Positions 49,193-57,878 of a DNA stretch of 64,000 nucleotides are shown piece after piece. Position 1 is the stretch's first letter. The number at the start of each line of letters is the position of its first letter. This stretch comes from Brevundimonas sp. MF30-B (GTDB taxonomy: Bacteria > Pseudomonadota > Alphaproteobacteria > Caulobacterales > Caulobacteraceae), in NCBI RefSeq assembly GCF_004683885.1, contig NZ_CP038440.1, forward strand, positions 1,522,001 to 1,586,000, given 5' to 3'. Position numbers and translations under genes: made by a program. The notes under the pieces were generated by a model. The model was not told the DNA's origin and ran no database searches. It saw only the letters and a program-made list of their open reading frames with translations.

Positions 49193-49203
49193 CACATGAC
49201 GCG

Positions 49204-49219
49204 TTGACAGCGCTGTCAA
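49204..49219. promoter_or_regulatory. Perfect LacI-type operator upstream of the TonB receptor
   Basis: TTGACAGCGCTGTCAA is a perfect 16-bp palindrome with the central CG of LacI operators. It also contains TTGACA, a consensus -35, so binding would block the promoter. It lies 85 bp before the TonB receptor and 11 bp after the LacI gene. Confidence 0.75.
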
Positions 49220-49304
49220 AGCGAGACACCTTTCGCTCCGGAAACGCTGGGCTCCGTCAGAGCCGCAAACAAGGTGCCCGAAAACGGGGCCGGGGGAGGA
49301 AACT

Positions 49305-52034
49305 ATGGTCCGTTACAGGAATGCGCTTCTGCTTGGCTGCGCCACAGTGGCTCTGACAGCCACGATGGCGGCGGCGCAGGCGCAGCCCCAGGTCGCCCAG
49401 CCGGTGCAGGCCGCGGCAGAGCAGGAAGCCACGACCCAGGTCGGCGATATTGTCGTGACCGCCGAGCGTCGTCAGCAAAACCTTCAAGACTACGCGGGCG
49501 TCGCCCAGTCGATCACGGGTGAAACCCTGCGCGCGGTCGGCATCGATCAGATCGAGGACCTTCAGTCGGCCGTGCCGGGCCTGTCGATCTCGAACCAGGA
49601 AGGCAACGTCCAGATCTACATCCGCGGCGTGGGGACCGCCAACAACACCGAGTTGGGCGATCCGTCCGCCGCAACCCATCTGAACGGGGTCTATCTGCCC
49701 CGGCCTCGCGGGCTGGGCGGCATGTTCTTCGACCTGGCGCGGGTCGAGATCGCCAAGGGACCGCAAGGCACGCTTCGCGGCCGCAACGCGGTGGCCGGCA
49801 CGCTGAACATCATCCCCAACATGCCGCGCCTCGGTTCGCGCGAGGGCTTCGTCCAGGGCGAAGTCGGCACCTTGGACACGACGGGCTTCGAGGCCGCCGT
49901 CAACCTGCCGATCGGCGACACCCAGGCCGTGCGCCTTGCCGTGTACGGCATGGACAAGGGCACCGCTTACGAGAATGTCGGCAACGACTCGTCCCTGAAG
50001 CCCACCGGCATCCAGGAATTGTTTTCGGCGCGGGCCACTTATCTGTACGAGCCCAACGACCGATTCCGCGTCACTCTGATGGGCGACTACGCATCCGAGC
50101 GCGGCACCGGCTATCCGGCCACCAACATCCGCAACGGTCTAGTCAACGGCGGCACGCCGGATCAACTAGAGCTGCGCGAGGTTCTGTTCCGCGGACCCCA
50201 GGGCCTGGTCGAGAACGACAACTGGGGTCTGGCGCTGAACGCCTCCTACGATCTTGGGGCGGTTGTCCTGGAGTACATCGCGAGCCGCCGGAGCGTGGAC
50301 TACTACCAAGTCAACGCCGCCAACGAGGGCGTCGTGCGGCCCGGCTACGGCGCGGCCGACGTCGACTACGACAACTTCGGCACTCAATACTGGCTGACCC
50401 TGTCGAAGTCCGACATTCACGAGCTGCGCCTGTCGTCCTCGCCTGATTCGCGGGCGGTATGGTCGACCGGACTGTTCTATTTCAAGGAAGACCAAGAGGT
50501 CGGCTTCCTGTCGGTGGTGGATAAGGGTCTGTTCTACTCCGGCACCGAGTTCACCTTCCCGGAGGTGAAGTCCGAATCCTTCGCCGCCTATTTCGACGTC
50601 ACCTATCCGGTGACCGACCAGCTGCGAGTCAAGGGCGGCTTCCGCTACACCGATGAGAGCAAGTCGCGGCGCGGCGTGGGCGGCAACTGGTCGTTGGGAC
50701 TGGGCTCCGAAGGGTTTGGCTGCTGCTTCACCACCCGCCTCGGCACCGAGGGATTCCGGCCGATCTTCCGTGGTCGCGCAAGCTATGAGGCGCCGGCGCC
50801 GGGGGACAAGGCTGCTGCGGCGCAGTATTTCCTGGGCGCCTTCCGGCCCGGTGCGCGCGACACCTTCCTGGAGCAGATCGCCGGCGTGGCCGACGGCTCG
50901 CGTCCGAACGGCACCTGCGTGGACCGGCCGGATACCCAGCCCGATTACGGAGGCCAGGTTTGTCCGGCCAACGGCCAGCACAGCTTCTTTGAGATCAGTG
51001 CTCCAGGCGAGCAGGTGGGGTCCTACGAGGACTCCTTCAGCGACTACCGCGTCGGCTTCGAGTACGACTTCACCTCAGACAATCTGTTCTACGGCGCGAT
51101 CTCGACCGGACATAAGTCCGGCGGCTTCAACGACACAATCACGATCAATGGGGTCCAGACCGCCCCGACCTTCGCGCCGGAGGCCGTCACCCTCTACGAA
51201 CTGGGCACGAAGAACACCTTCCGCCTGGACACCGGCCGCATCGATGTGAACGCCAACGTCTTCTATTATGACTATTCGGATCAGGTGTTTCAGACCCTGG
51301 TGTCCCTGGGCGTCGGGCCGGGTGGGTCCAGCGCCGGCTTCTCGCAGCAGAACATCAATGTGGCCCAGTCGACGATCAAGGGCTTTGAGCTCGAGACCCG
51401 GTTCGACCTGCCCTGGGGCATGCGCCTGGACCTGATCGGCGCCTATATCGACGCCAAGGCCGACAGCGGCGCGCTGACCGACACGCGGGGCACCGACTAT
51501 GGCGACGGCACGCCGAACTTCAACATCGATATCGCCGGCAACGACCTGCCGAACGTTTCGAAGGTGAACCTCAACGCCCACCTGCAGAAAACGACGGAGC
51601 TGATGGGCGGCCGCGCCGACTTCCATCTGCTGGCCAACTACCGCTCATCCTACCAGCTCAACATCTACAATGAGCTGCCTGTGATCCAATTTGTCGATCG
51701 GCCGACGGATCCAGCAGCCCAGGCCGCCTATGACGCCTTCAAGGCCTCTGTCGCCGGCACGACGATCAACCCGACCGCGCCGCTGGCTAGCCCCTTCCTG
51801 CGCAGCACCGACGCCAGAGACGGCGGCTTCTGGGCTCGTCAGGGCGGCTATGTGACGGTCAATCTGGGCGCGGGATGGGAGCCGGCCAGCGGCCGCTATC
51901 GCGTCGAGGCCTACGTCAACAACCTCTTCGACAAGACGGTGGTTGAGAAGCAGCTGGTGTCCGACGAGGTCGTCAATGTGCTGTTCCTGAACCAGCCGCG
52001 TACGATGGGCGTGCGACTGCGCGCCAACTTCTAA
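49305..52034 (+). CDS. TonB-dependent receptor, glucan locus
   Basis: A 909-residue outer-membrane receptor. The signal peptide ends near residue 25 (MAAAQAQ), and a TonB-box-like stretch DIVVTAERRQQNLQD follows. The plug (AVPGLSISNQEGNVQIYIRGVG, GPQGTLRGRNAVAGTLNI) and 22-stranded barrel are complete, ending VRLRANF. It sits under the operator at 49204 and before the GH3 gene, so its cargo is probably beta-glucan oligosaccharides; this is inferred from context only. Confidence 0.92.
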   Translation: MVRYRNALLLGCATVALTATMAAAQAQPQVAQPVQAAAEQEATTQVGDIVVTAERRQQNLQDYAGVAQSITGETLRAVGIDQIEDLQSAVPGLSISNQEGNVQIYIRGVGTANNTELGDPSAATHLNGVYLPRPRGLGGMFFDLARVEIAKGPQGTLRGRNAVAGTLNIIPNMPRLGSREGFVQGEVGTLDTTGFEAAVNLPIGDTQAVRLAVYGMDKGTAYENVGNDSSLKPTGIQELFSARATYLYEPNDRFRVTLMGDYASERGTGYPATNIRNGLVNGGTPDQLELREVLFRGPQGLVENDNWGLALNASYDLGAVVLEYIASRRSVDYYQVNAANEGVVRPGYGAADVDYDNFGTQYWLTLSKSDIHELRLSSSPDSRAVWSTGLFYFKEDQEVGFLSVVDKGLFYSGTEFTFPEVKSESFAAYFDVTYPVTDQLRVKGGFRYTDESKSRRGVGGNWSLGLGSEGFGCCFTTRLGTEGFRPIFRGRASYEAPAPGDKAAAAQYFLGAFRPGARDTFLEQIAGVADGSRPNGTCVDRPDTQPDYGGQVCPANGQHSFFEISAPGEQVGSYEDSFSDYRVGFEYDFTSDNLFYGAISTGHKSGGFNDTITINGVQTAPTFAPEAVTLYELGTKNTFRLDTGRIDVNANVFYYDYSDQVFQTLVSLGVGPGGSSAGFSQQNINVAQSTIKGFELETRFDLPWGMRLDLIGAYIDAKADSGALTDTRGTDYGDGTPNFNIDIAGNDLPNVSKVNLNAHLQKTTELMGGRADFHLLANYRSSYQLNIYNELPVIQFVDRPTDPAAQAAYDAFKASVAGTTINPTAPLASPFLRSTDARDGGFWARQGGYVTVNLGAGWEPASGRYRVEAYVNNLFDKTVVEKQLVSDEVVNVLFLNQPRTMGVRLRANF

Positions 52035-52048
52035 GCTCCTGAGCCTGG

Positions 52049-52084
52049 GGGCGACGCGGCATCCGCTGCGTCGCCCGTTTTTTT
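52049..52084 (+). terminator. Intrinsic terminator between TonB receptor and GH3
   Basis: GGGCGACGC pairs with GCGTCGCCC across a 10-base loop and is followed by seven T's. It ends 20 bp before the GH3 start, so GH3 needs read-through or its own promoter. Confidence 0.85.
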
Positions 52085-52103
52085 GCAGTACCGAGGTCCC
52101 CGC

Positions 52104-54620
52104 ATGTTCCTGCAGCGCCCCGCCGTCATCTCCGCCCTGGCCCTGACCGTCGCGCTCGGCGGCTGCGCGACGGCGGCGGAACCCGCAGAGACGCCAGCCC
52201 AGGCGCGTGCGACGCCCTCGCTATGGCCGCAAGCCGCCAGTCCCGACGCCCTGACGGACGCCCAGACCGAAGCCTTCATCGACACGCTGATCGCCCGCAT
52301 GACGCTGGAGGAGAAGGTCGGCCAGATCATCCAGGCCGACATCGCCTCGATCACGCCCCAGGACCTGGCGACCTATCCCATCGGTTCGATCCTGGCCGGC
52401 GGCAACTCATCGCCCGGCGGCAATGAGCGCGCGCCGCTGGCGGAGTGGGTCGCGCTGTCGCGCGCCTTCCGCCAGGCCGCAGAGGCTCGACCGGGCGCGG
52501 CGGTGCCGCTGATGTTCGGCATCGACGCCGTGCACGGCCATAACAACATTGTCGGCGCCACCCTGTTTCCGCACAACATCGGCCTGGGCGCAGCCCGCGA
52601 TCCCGATCTGATCCGGCGCATCGGCGAGGCCACGGCGCTGGAGGTGGTGGCGTCCGGCGCGGACTGGACCTTCGGGCCGACCCTGGCCGTCCCGCGCAAC
52701 GACCGCTGGGGCCGGACCTACGAAGGTTATGGCGAAGACCCCGAGATCGTGAAGGCCTACGCCGGCCCGATGACCCTGGGTCTGCAGGGGGCGTTGCAGG
52801 CCGGTCGGCCGCTGGCGGCGGACCGCATCGCCGGCTCCGCCAAACACTTCCTGGCCGACGGCGGCACGACCGACGGCGTCGATCAGGGCGACGCCGTGAT
52901 CTCCGAAGCCGAACTGATCGGCGTGCACGCCCAGGGTTATGTGCCCGCCATCGACGAGGGCGTGCTGACCGTGATGGCCTCCTTCTCGAGCTGGAACGGG
53001 GTGAAGATCACCGGAAATCGCTCGCTGCTGACCGATGTGCTCAAGGAGCGGATGGGCTTCGACGGCTTCGTGGTGGGCGACTGGAACGCGCACGGCCAGA
53101 TTCCGGGCTGCAGCAACGAGAGCTGCCCCCAGGCGATCAACGCCGGCCTCGACATGTTCATGGCGCCCGACAGCTGGCGCGGCCTGTACGACAACACCCT
53201 GGCCCAGGCCCGCGCCGGCGAAATCCCGGCCGCCCGACTGGACGACGCCGTGCGCCGCATCCTGCGCGTCAAGGCCAAGCTGGGGGTGTTCGACCGCGAC
53301 CGCTCATATGAGGGACGCGCCGAACTGCTGGGCTCGGCTGACCACCGCGAACTGGCCCGCGAAGCCGTGCGCAAGTCGCTGGTGCTGCTAAAGAACGAGG
53401 GGGTGCTGCCGATCCGGCCGGGCGCGCGGGTCTTGGTGGCCGGGGAGGCGGCGGACTCGATCGGCCAGGCCTCGGGCGGATGGACCATCACCTGGCAGGG
53501 CACGGACACCACCAACGCCGACTTCCCGGGCGGCACGTCGATCTGGGCCGGATTGCGCGACGCAGTGTCAGAGGCCGGCGGCTCCGCCGAGCTGAGCGCG
53601 TCGGGCGAGTTCACCCAGAAGCCGGACGTGGCCATCGTCGTGTTTGGCGAAACCCCCTATGCGGAGTTCCAGGGCGACATCCAGACGCTGGAGTTCCTGC
53701 CCGAAGGCCCGCTGGAGATGCTTCGGCGCTTGAAGGCTCAGGGCATCCCGACGGTCTCCGTCTTCCTGAGCGGCCGGCCGCTCTGGACCAATCCCGAGAT
53801 CAACGCCTCGGACGCCTTCGTCGCCGCCTGGCTGCCGGGCACGGAAGGCGCGGGCGTCGCGGACGTGCTTGTGGCGGGCAGGGACGGTGCGACCCGTCAT
53901 GATTTCACCGGCCGGCTATCCTTTTCCTGGCCCAAGACGGCCGCTCAGGATGTGCTGAACGTGGGCGATCCCGGCTACGATCCGCAGTTCGCCTATGGCT
54001 ATGGGCTCAGCTACTCCAGGCCGGCCGCCGTCGCCGCCCTCGGCGAAGACCCGGGCGTCGAGATCACGCGGAGCAATCTGGACCGATATTTCGCCGACGG
54101 CCGCGTCCAGGCGCCGTGGTCGCTGCTGCTGCGCGACGGCGGCGGCGACACGCGGGTCGGACAGGTGCTGGGCGGCTCCAGCCCGCGCGGCGCCGTCAGC
54201 GTGCGCTCGACCGACGGGACGGCCCAGGAAAGCGCGATGGCCCTGAGCTTCTCCGGCCCCGGAGAGGCGGTCATCTTCGGACCGGCCGTCGACCTGTCGC
54301 GCCAGCGCAACGGCGACATGGTGCTGGCCCTGTCGGTCCGCCTGGACGAGGCTGCGCGAGGCCCGATCGATCTGGGCTTCGGCGCGGAGCACCACGACAT
54401 CGCGCCGCTGCTGGCCGACGCGGCGGTCGGTCAGTGGCGTCACCTGCGTCTGCGTCTGGCCTGCTTCGATGGCGACGCCGCGGGCGTATCCGCCGTGGAA
54501 ACGCCGTTCTCGCTGAGATCGGCGGAGCCGCTGCGTATTTCGCTGGCAGACATCAGTTTGACGAGCAATGATGCTCCCGCAGTGTGCTTGAGTGAAACCA
54601 GTCGGGAAGCCTTGTCTTGA
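52104..54620 (+). CDS. GH3 beta-glucosidase lipoprotein
   Basis: An 838-residue family 3 glycoside hydrolase, likely cleaving cello-oligosaccharides to glucose. The signal ends in the lipobox VALGGC, so it is anchored in a membrane. The nucleophile is D326 in GFVVGDWNAHGQ. KHFLADGGTTDGVDQGD and RSLVLLKNEGVLPI-like segments fit the ExoP-type subgroup. A C-terminal extension of about 180 residues (after residue 650) looks like a beta-sandwich carbohydrate module. ATG 52104 is chosen because GAGG precedes it. Confidence 0.92.
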   Translation: MFLQRPAVISALALTVALGGCATAAEPAETPAQARATPSLWPQAASPDALTDAQTEAFIDTLIARMTLEEKVGQIIQADIASITPQDLATYPIGSILAGGNSSPGGNERAPLAEWVALSRAFRQAAEARPGAAVPLMFGIDAVHGHNNIVGATLFPHNIGLGAARDPDLIRRIGEATALEVVASGADWTFGPTLAVPRNDRWGRTYEGYGEDPEIVKAYAGPMTLGLQGALQAGRPLAADRIAGSAKHFLADGGTTDGVDQGDAVISEAELIGVHAQGYVPAIDEGVLTVMASFSSWNGVKITGNRSLLTDVLKERMGFDGFVVGDWNAHGQIPGCSNESCPQAINAGLDMFMAPDSWRGLYDNTLAQARAGEIPAARLDDAVRRILRVKAKLGVFDRDRSYEGRAELLGSADHRELAREAVRKSLVLLKNEGVLPIRPGARVLVAGEAADSIGQASGGWTITWQGTDTTNADFPGGTSIWAGLRDAVSEAGGSAELSASGEFTQKPDVAIVVFGETPYAEFQGDIQTLEFLPEGPLEMLRRLKAQGIPTVSVFLSGRPLWTNPEINASDAFVAAWLPGTEGAGVADVLVAGRDGATRHDFTGRLSFSWPKTAAQDVLNVGDPGYDPQFAYGYGLSYSRPAAVAALGEDPGVEITRSNLDRYFADGRVQAPWSLLLRDGGGDTRVGQVLGGSSPRGAVSVRSTDGTAQESAMALSFSGPGEAVIFGPAVDLSRQRNGDMVLALSVRLDEAARGPIDLGFGAEHHDIAPLLADAAVGQWRHLRLRLACFDGDAAGVSAVETPFSLRSAEPLRISLADISLTSNDAPAVCLSETSREALS

Positions 54621-55064
54621 ACGGCTGACCCAGAGCTGTTTTCGAACGGCCTCGCTTGGATGTGGACTTCAGCCGCGAAGCGGCGGCCGAATGTCTGACT
54701 GCAGGCAAATAATCAACGTCCGCTGCTGGCTCTTCGGGCGTCGCCTGCTTCATCCGAACGCGCCTGCGTCCATTGGGATTGGCGCGGCCGTCACTGCACG
54801 AGCGTTCATGGCGTTGGGCTTCACGGTCGGTCTCTACGCCCTTTCGATCAGTCTCGCGCTGAGCGGAAGGTCCCGGTCCTGCGGGACCGGATTGACCACA
54901 AGCCTCATTGGCGGCCTGGGCATCGCACTTGCGACGATGCTGATCTTCAGTCTCGGGGCCTAGGCTGTCGCCACCTGCGCGGGGGTGAAACCGGCCTACC
55001 CCGCAAATTTCGATGTCCGCTGTTGGCGTGAAGAAGCCGCTCGGAGCCTTGGGCGCGTACCCGC
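54621..55064. other. Mostly non-coding interval with degenerate repeat pieces
   Basis: About 440 bases between GH3 and merC. Two similar pieces, AACGTCCGCTGCTGG near 54715-54729 and GATGTCCGCTGTTGG near 55012-55026, resemble worn copies of a short repeat. Apart from a doubtful small frame at 54691-54963 I see no gene. Confidence 0.4.
54691..54963 (+). CDS. Possible small two-helix membrane protein
   Basis: A 90-codon frame from ATG 54691 (MSDCRQIINVRCW) with two hydrophobic stretches, FMALGFTVGLYALSISLAL and SLIGGLGIALATMLIFSLGA, ending directly at the stop. There is no clear ribosome-binding site or known family, and it crosses one of the degenerate repeat pieces. It may be real or a chance frame. 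Confidence 0.22.
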   Translation: MSDCRQIINVRCWLFGRRLLHPNAPASIGIGAAVTARAFMALGFTVGLYALSISLALSGRSRSCGTGLTTSLIGGLGIALATMLIFSLGA

Positions 55065-55436
55065 TTAGGCACATGTCCGGCGTTGCCGCCAGTTGGCGAG
55101 GTGGGCGGCCGCGAGCAGGAGGCTTCCCAAGACCGTGACAGCGGTCTCGGCCTCGTGGTTGGGGAACTCTGCTGCACCGGCTGTCAGCAGTGCCAGGCCC
55201 GCGACCGCTAGGCCGATCAGCCAGGGCGAGCGGGGGAGGACGCGTGCGAAGGTGAAGGCTGAGACGGGCGCGGCCCCGGCGATGAACAGCCAGTGCACCC
55301 ACTCGGCCTCAGCCCAAGCGCCGGCGAGCGGCAGCAGAGACGCCGCCAGCGGCAGGGCCAGGCAGTGAATCAGACAGAGCCCGGACAGCCCGAGGGCCAG
55401 GCTGTCGCCGAGGGCGGCGGAGCGGTTGACGGACAT
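55065..55436 (-). CDS. MerC-family membrane protein
   Basis: A 123-residue inner-membrane protein with four helices. The metal-binding motif of MerC is visible in GLCLIHCLALPLAASLLPLA. ATG 55436 (MSVNRSAALGD) is chosen because GAGG precedes it; ATG 55460 is the alternative. MerC proteins are mercury-transport relatives. Placed 200 bp downstream of a zinc-type TonB receptor on the same strand, it may move zinc instead. Confidence 0.85.
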   Translation of the reverse strand: MSVNRSAALGDSLALGLSGLCLIHCLALPLAASLLPLAGAWAEAEWVHWLFIAGAAPVSAFTFARVLPRSPWLIGLAVAGLALLTAGAAEFPNHEAETAVTVLGSLLLAAAHLANWRQRRTCA

Positions 55437-55637
55437 GGGGCGAGCCTCTTCGTGGTACATTGTGACGCCCTTGGATGCGACGGGCTCCGCATAGCGTAAG
55501 AGAAATCGGTTCGGTCAGCCGCCGCGGGCGTCGGCCGCACGGCTTGGGCGCCGCTCGTGGCGGCTGGACCGCGCCCTGCAGACCTTCGTCTCAGGCCGAC
55601 GGCGGGCGGGGCGCCTTGTGTGGACGCCCCCAACGGC

Positions 55638-57755
55638 TCAGAACCGGGTGCGCAGGCCCAGCACGACATTGCGGCCGCGCATGGGGGCGAGGGTGGAGAT
55701 GAAGGAGGCGTGGTTCAACGCCGTCTCGTCCAGCAGATTGGAGCCGCGCACGAAGACCTGGTTGCGGAAGCCGCCGATGTCGAAGTCATAGGCGACCGTC
55801 GCGTTGACCATGTTGTAGCCCGGGGTCTCGCGCTCGAAGTCGGCGATACGGTCCTGCTCGAAGACGCGGATGTACTCCAGGCTGCCGGACCAGGGACCCT
55901 GGAACAGGTCAGTGCGTGCGCCCAGGCGTGCGGCCGGAATGCGGGGCAGGGCGCCGCCTTCGTCCAGGCTGGCCCGGACGTAGTCGCCGAAGACGCTGGC
56001 CGACAGGTTCGGGCTGAAGGCGTAGCGGATGTCACCCTCGACGCCGGTGAAGGTGGCGTCCTCCTGCGCATAGCGGATCAGGCGGAAATCTTCGAACTGG
56101 TCCAGGGTCTGGGCGTAGATGTAGCCGTCATAGGCGTAACGGTAGGCGCTGGCCGAGAAGGTGAGCGGCCCTTCGGTCTTGCGCAGGCCGATCTCCAGCG
56201 ACACGGCGGTTTCTTCTCCCAGCGTCGCCGTGCCGAGTTCGAAGGTGTTCGTCGCCAGGTGGACGCCGTGGGCGTAGAGTTCCTGGACGTGCGGGGCCCG
56301 CTGCGATCGGGCCACGTTAAAGGTCGCCGCATAGCCCGGCGTGAAGGCCCAGTTGGCGCCCAGCGAGGCGGAGAAGGGCTTGTGCTCGACATCGGGCCGG
56401 CCGAGAGCGCTTGTCTCCTGCCACTCCTGGCGCAGGGCGCCCTCGAAGCGCCAGTCGCCCATGACATACTCTTCAAGCAGGAAGATCGCCGACGACTTGG
56501 TGTTGCTGGGCGGAATGAAGGATTCAGCGCCCACGGCGGCGAAGTCGGTGTCCGACGACTGCACGCCGATGACGCCGCGCAGGCCCCCGATCGGGGCGTG
56601 TTGCACCTCCAGACGCAGGTCGTGGCCCTTGTTGGTGAAGGTGGTCGAGACTTCGCCGTCGTCGATCTCGTCATGGCGATAGTCGGTGTAGCCGCCGCGG
56701 AAGCGGACGCGCTCGACCCCGGCGAAGGGATTGCGCAGTTCGCCGCGCAGGTCGACGCGCCGGCTGATCAGATCGACGACCGGAACGTGGCCTTCCTCGC
56801 CATGATCATGGTCGTGATCGTGGTCGTCCTCGCCGTGATCGTGTCCGCCGCAGTGCAGGCTGGAGCCGTGGGGGTGGCAGGATTCATACTCGTGGCTGTG
56901 ACCCGGCAGTCCATAGCGGCTCTGCTGTTCGGTGAAGGCCGCGCCGAGATAGCCGCGCGAGCCGATCCACGAGGCGCCCAGAGTCGCCGTTCGCGTGCGG
57001 TTGAACGAACCGGCCAGACGGTTGAAGCCCTCGTCTTCCTCGTGGGCATGATCGTGGTCGTGACCCTCGTCCTCGTCGTGCCGGGGCGGGGTGTAGAAGG
57101 GCAGGCGATAGTCGTCGGTGCGACGCGCCGCCGCCTCGATCCGCAGCGCGAAGTTGCCTGCCCCGACCGTGGCGCCCACGACCCCGGCGCGCTCGTCATC
57201 CGCCGTGCCCAGCCGGACCTCGGCGACGCCGTCGCCGCCATCGCCAGGGATCGCGGTCGGCACCTTGCGGTCGATCAGATTGACCGCGCCGCCGATGGCG
57301 CCGCCGCCATACAGCAGGGCGGACGGTCCGCGCAGGATCTCGATGCCCTCCAGCAGCAGGGGCTCGCCGGAGACGGCGTGGTCCGGCGAAACCTCCGAGG
57401 CGTCGATCAGGGCGGCACCGTCGCTCAGTACCTTGACGCGCGGGGCCGTCTGACCGCGGATCACCGGGCGGCTGGCGCCGGCGCCGAAGGTGTCGGAGTT
57501 GACGCCGGGAACGCCGCTGAGCGTTTCACCGAGAGTGGCCTGGCGGCGATGCACGAGGTCGTCGCCCGAGACCAGGACAACATTGGACACTACGTCGTCG
57601 CGCGATCGGCCGAGGGGATCGGCCGTCACCACGACGTCCGCGACCTGGGCCACAGGCCCGGCCTGGCCGGCCTGGCGCGGAAGGACCTCAGCCTGGGCGG
57701 CGCCCGACAAGGCAAGGGCGCTGGCGGCGGCGAAGAGGGCGGTCTTGTTGATCAT
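55638..57755 (-). CDS. TonB-dependent receptor, zinc type (ZnuD-like)
   Basis: A 705-residue outer-membrane receptor with a signal peptide to about residue 22 (ALSGAAQA) and a TonB-box-like DVVVTADPLG. Two surface loops are full of His, Asp and Glu (HDHDHAHEEDEG and a longer one with CHPHGSSLHCGGHDHGEDD), as in ZnuD zinc receptors. It ends VVLGLRTRF. A palindromic Zur-like box lies 29 bp upstream. Zinc uptake under Zur repression is the likely role. Confidence 0.9.
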   Translation of the reverse strand: MINKTALFAAASALALSGAAQAEVLPRQAGQAGPVAQVADVVVTADPLGRSRDDVVSNVVLVSGDDLVHRRQATLGETLSGVPGVNSDTFGAGASRPVIRGQTAPRVKVLSDGAALIDASEVSPDHAVSGEPLLLEGIEILRGPSALLYGGGAIGGAVNLIDRKVPTAIPGDGGDGVAEVRLGTADDERAGVVGATVGAGNFALRIEAAARRTDDYRLPFYTPPRHDEDEGHDHDHAHEEDEGFNRLAGSFNRTRTATLGASWIGSRGYLGAAFTEQQSRYGLPGHSHEYESCHPHGSSLHCGGHDHGEDDHDHDHDHGEEGHVPVVDLISRRVDLRGELRNPFAGVERVRFRGGYTDYRHDEIDDGEVSTTFTNKGHDLRLEVQHAPIGGLRGVIGVQSSDTDFAAVGAESFIPPSNTKSSAIFLLEEYVMGDWRFEGALRQEWQETSALGRPDVEHKPFSASLGANWAFTPGYAATFNVARSQRAPHVQELYAHGVHLATNTFELGTATLGEETAVSLEIGLRKTEGPLTFSASAYRYAYDGYIYAQTLDQFEDFRLIRYAQEDATFTGVEGDIRYAFSPNLSASVFGDYVRASLDEGGALPRIPAARLGARTDLFQGPWSGSLEYIRVFEQDRIADFERETPGYNMVNATVAYDFDIGGFRNQVFVRGSNLLDETALNHASFISTLAPMRGRNVVLGLRTRF

Positions 57756-57784
57756 GGTGTCCCCGAAGTGATGACTTACGCGAC

Positions 57785-57804
57785 TGATATGTTATATCAT
57801 ATCA
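57785..57804. promoter_or_regulatory. Zur-like operator
   Basis: TGATATG, six A/T-rich bases (TTATAT), then CATATCA forms an inverted repeat with 7-bp arms. It is strikingly A/T-rich in this genome and fits Fur/Zur family boxes. It sits 29 bp upstream of the zinc-type TonB receptor and 74 bp before the divergent methyltransferase gene. Confidence 0.7.
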
Positions 57805-57878
57805 ACGATCAACCCGCCGGCGTCCTGCGTCGGGCCGCCGCATCCGGGGGCTGCGGCGCTATGCGCTACGGAGACTCC

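Noticed and set aside
55557-57860. Long plus-strand open frame running antisense to the zinc receptor and into the methyltransferase gene
   Set aside because: High-G+C shadow frame. The minus-strand receptor has full domain structure, and the methyltransferase has its own start and ribosome-binding site at 57879.
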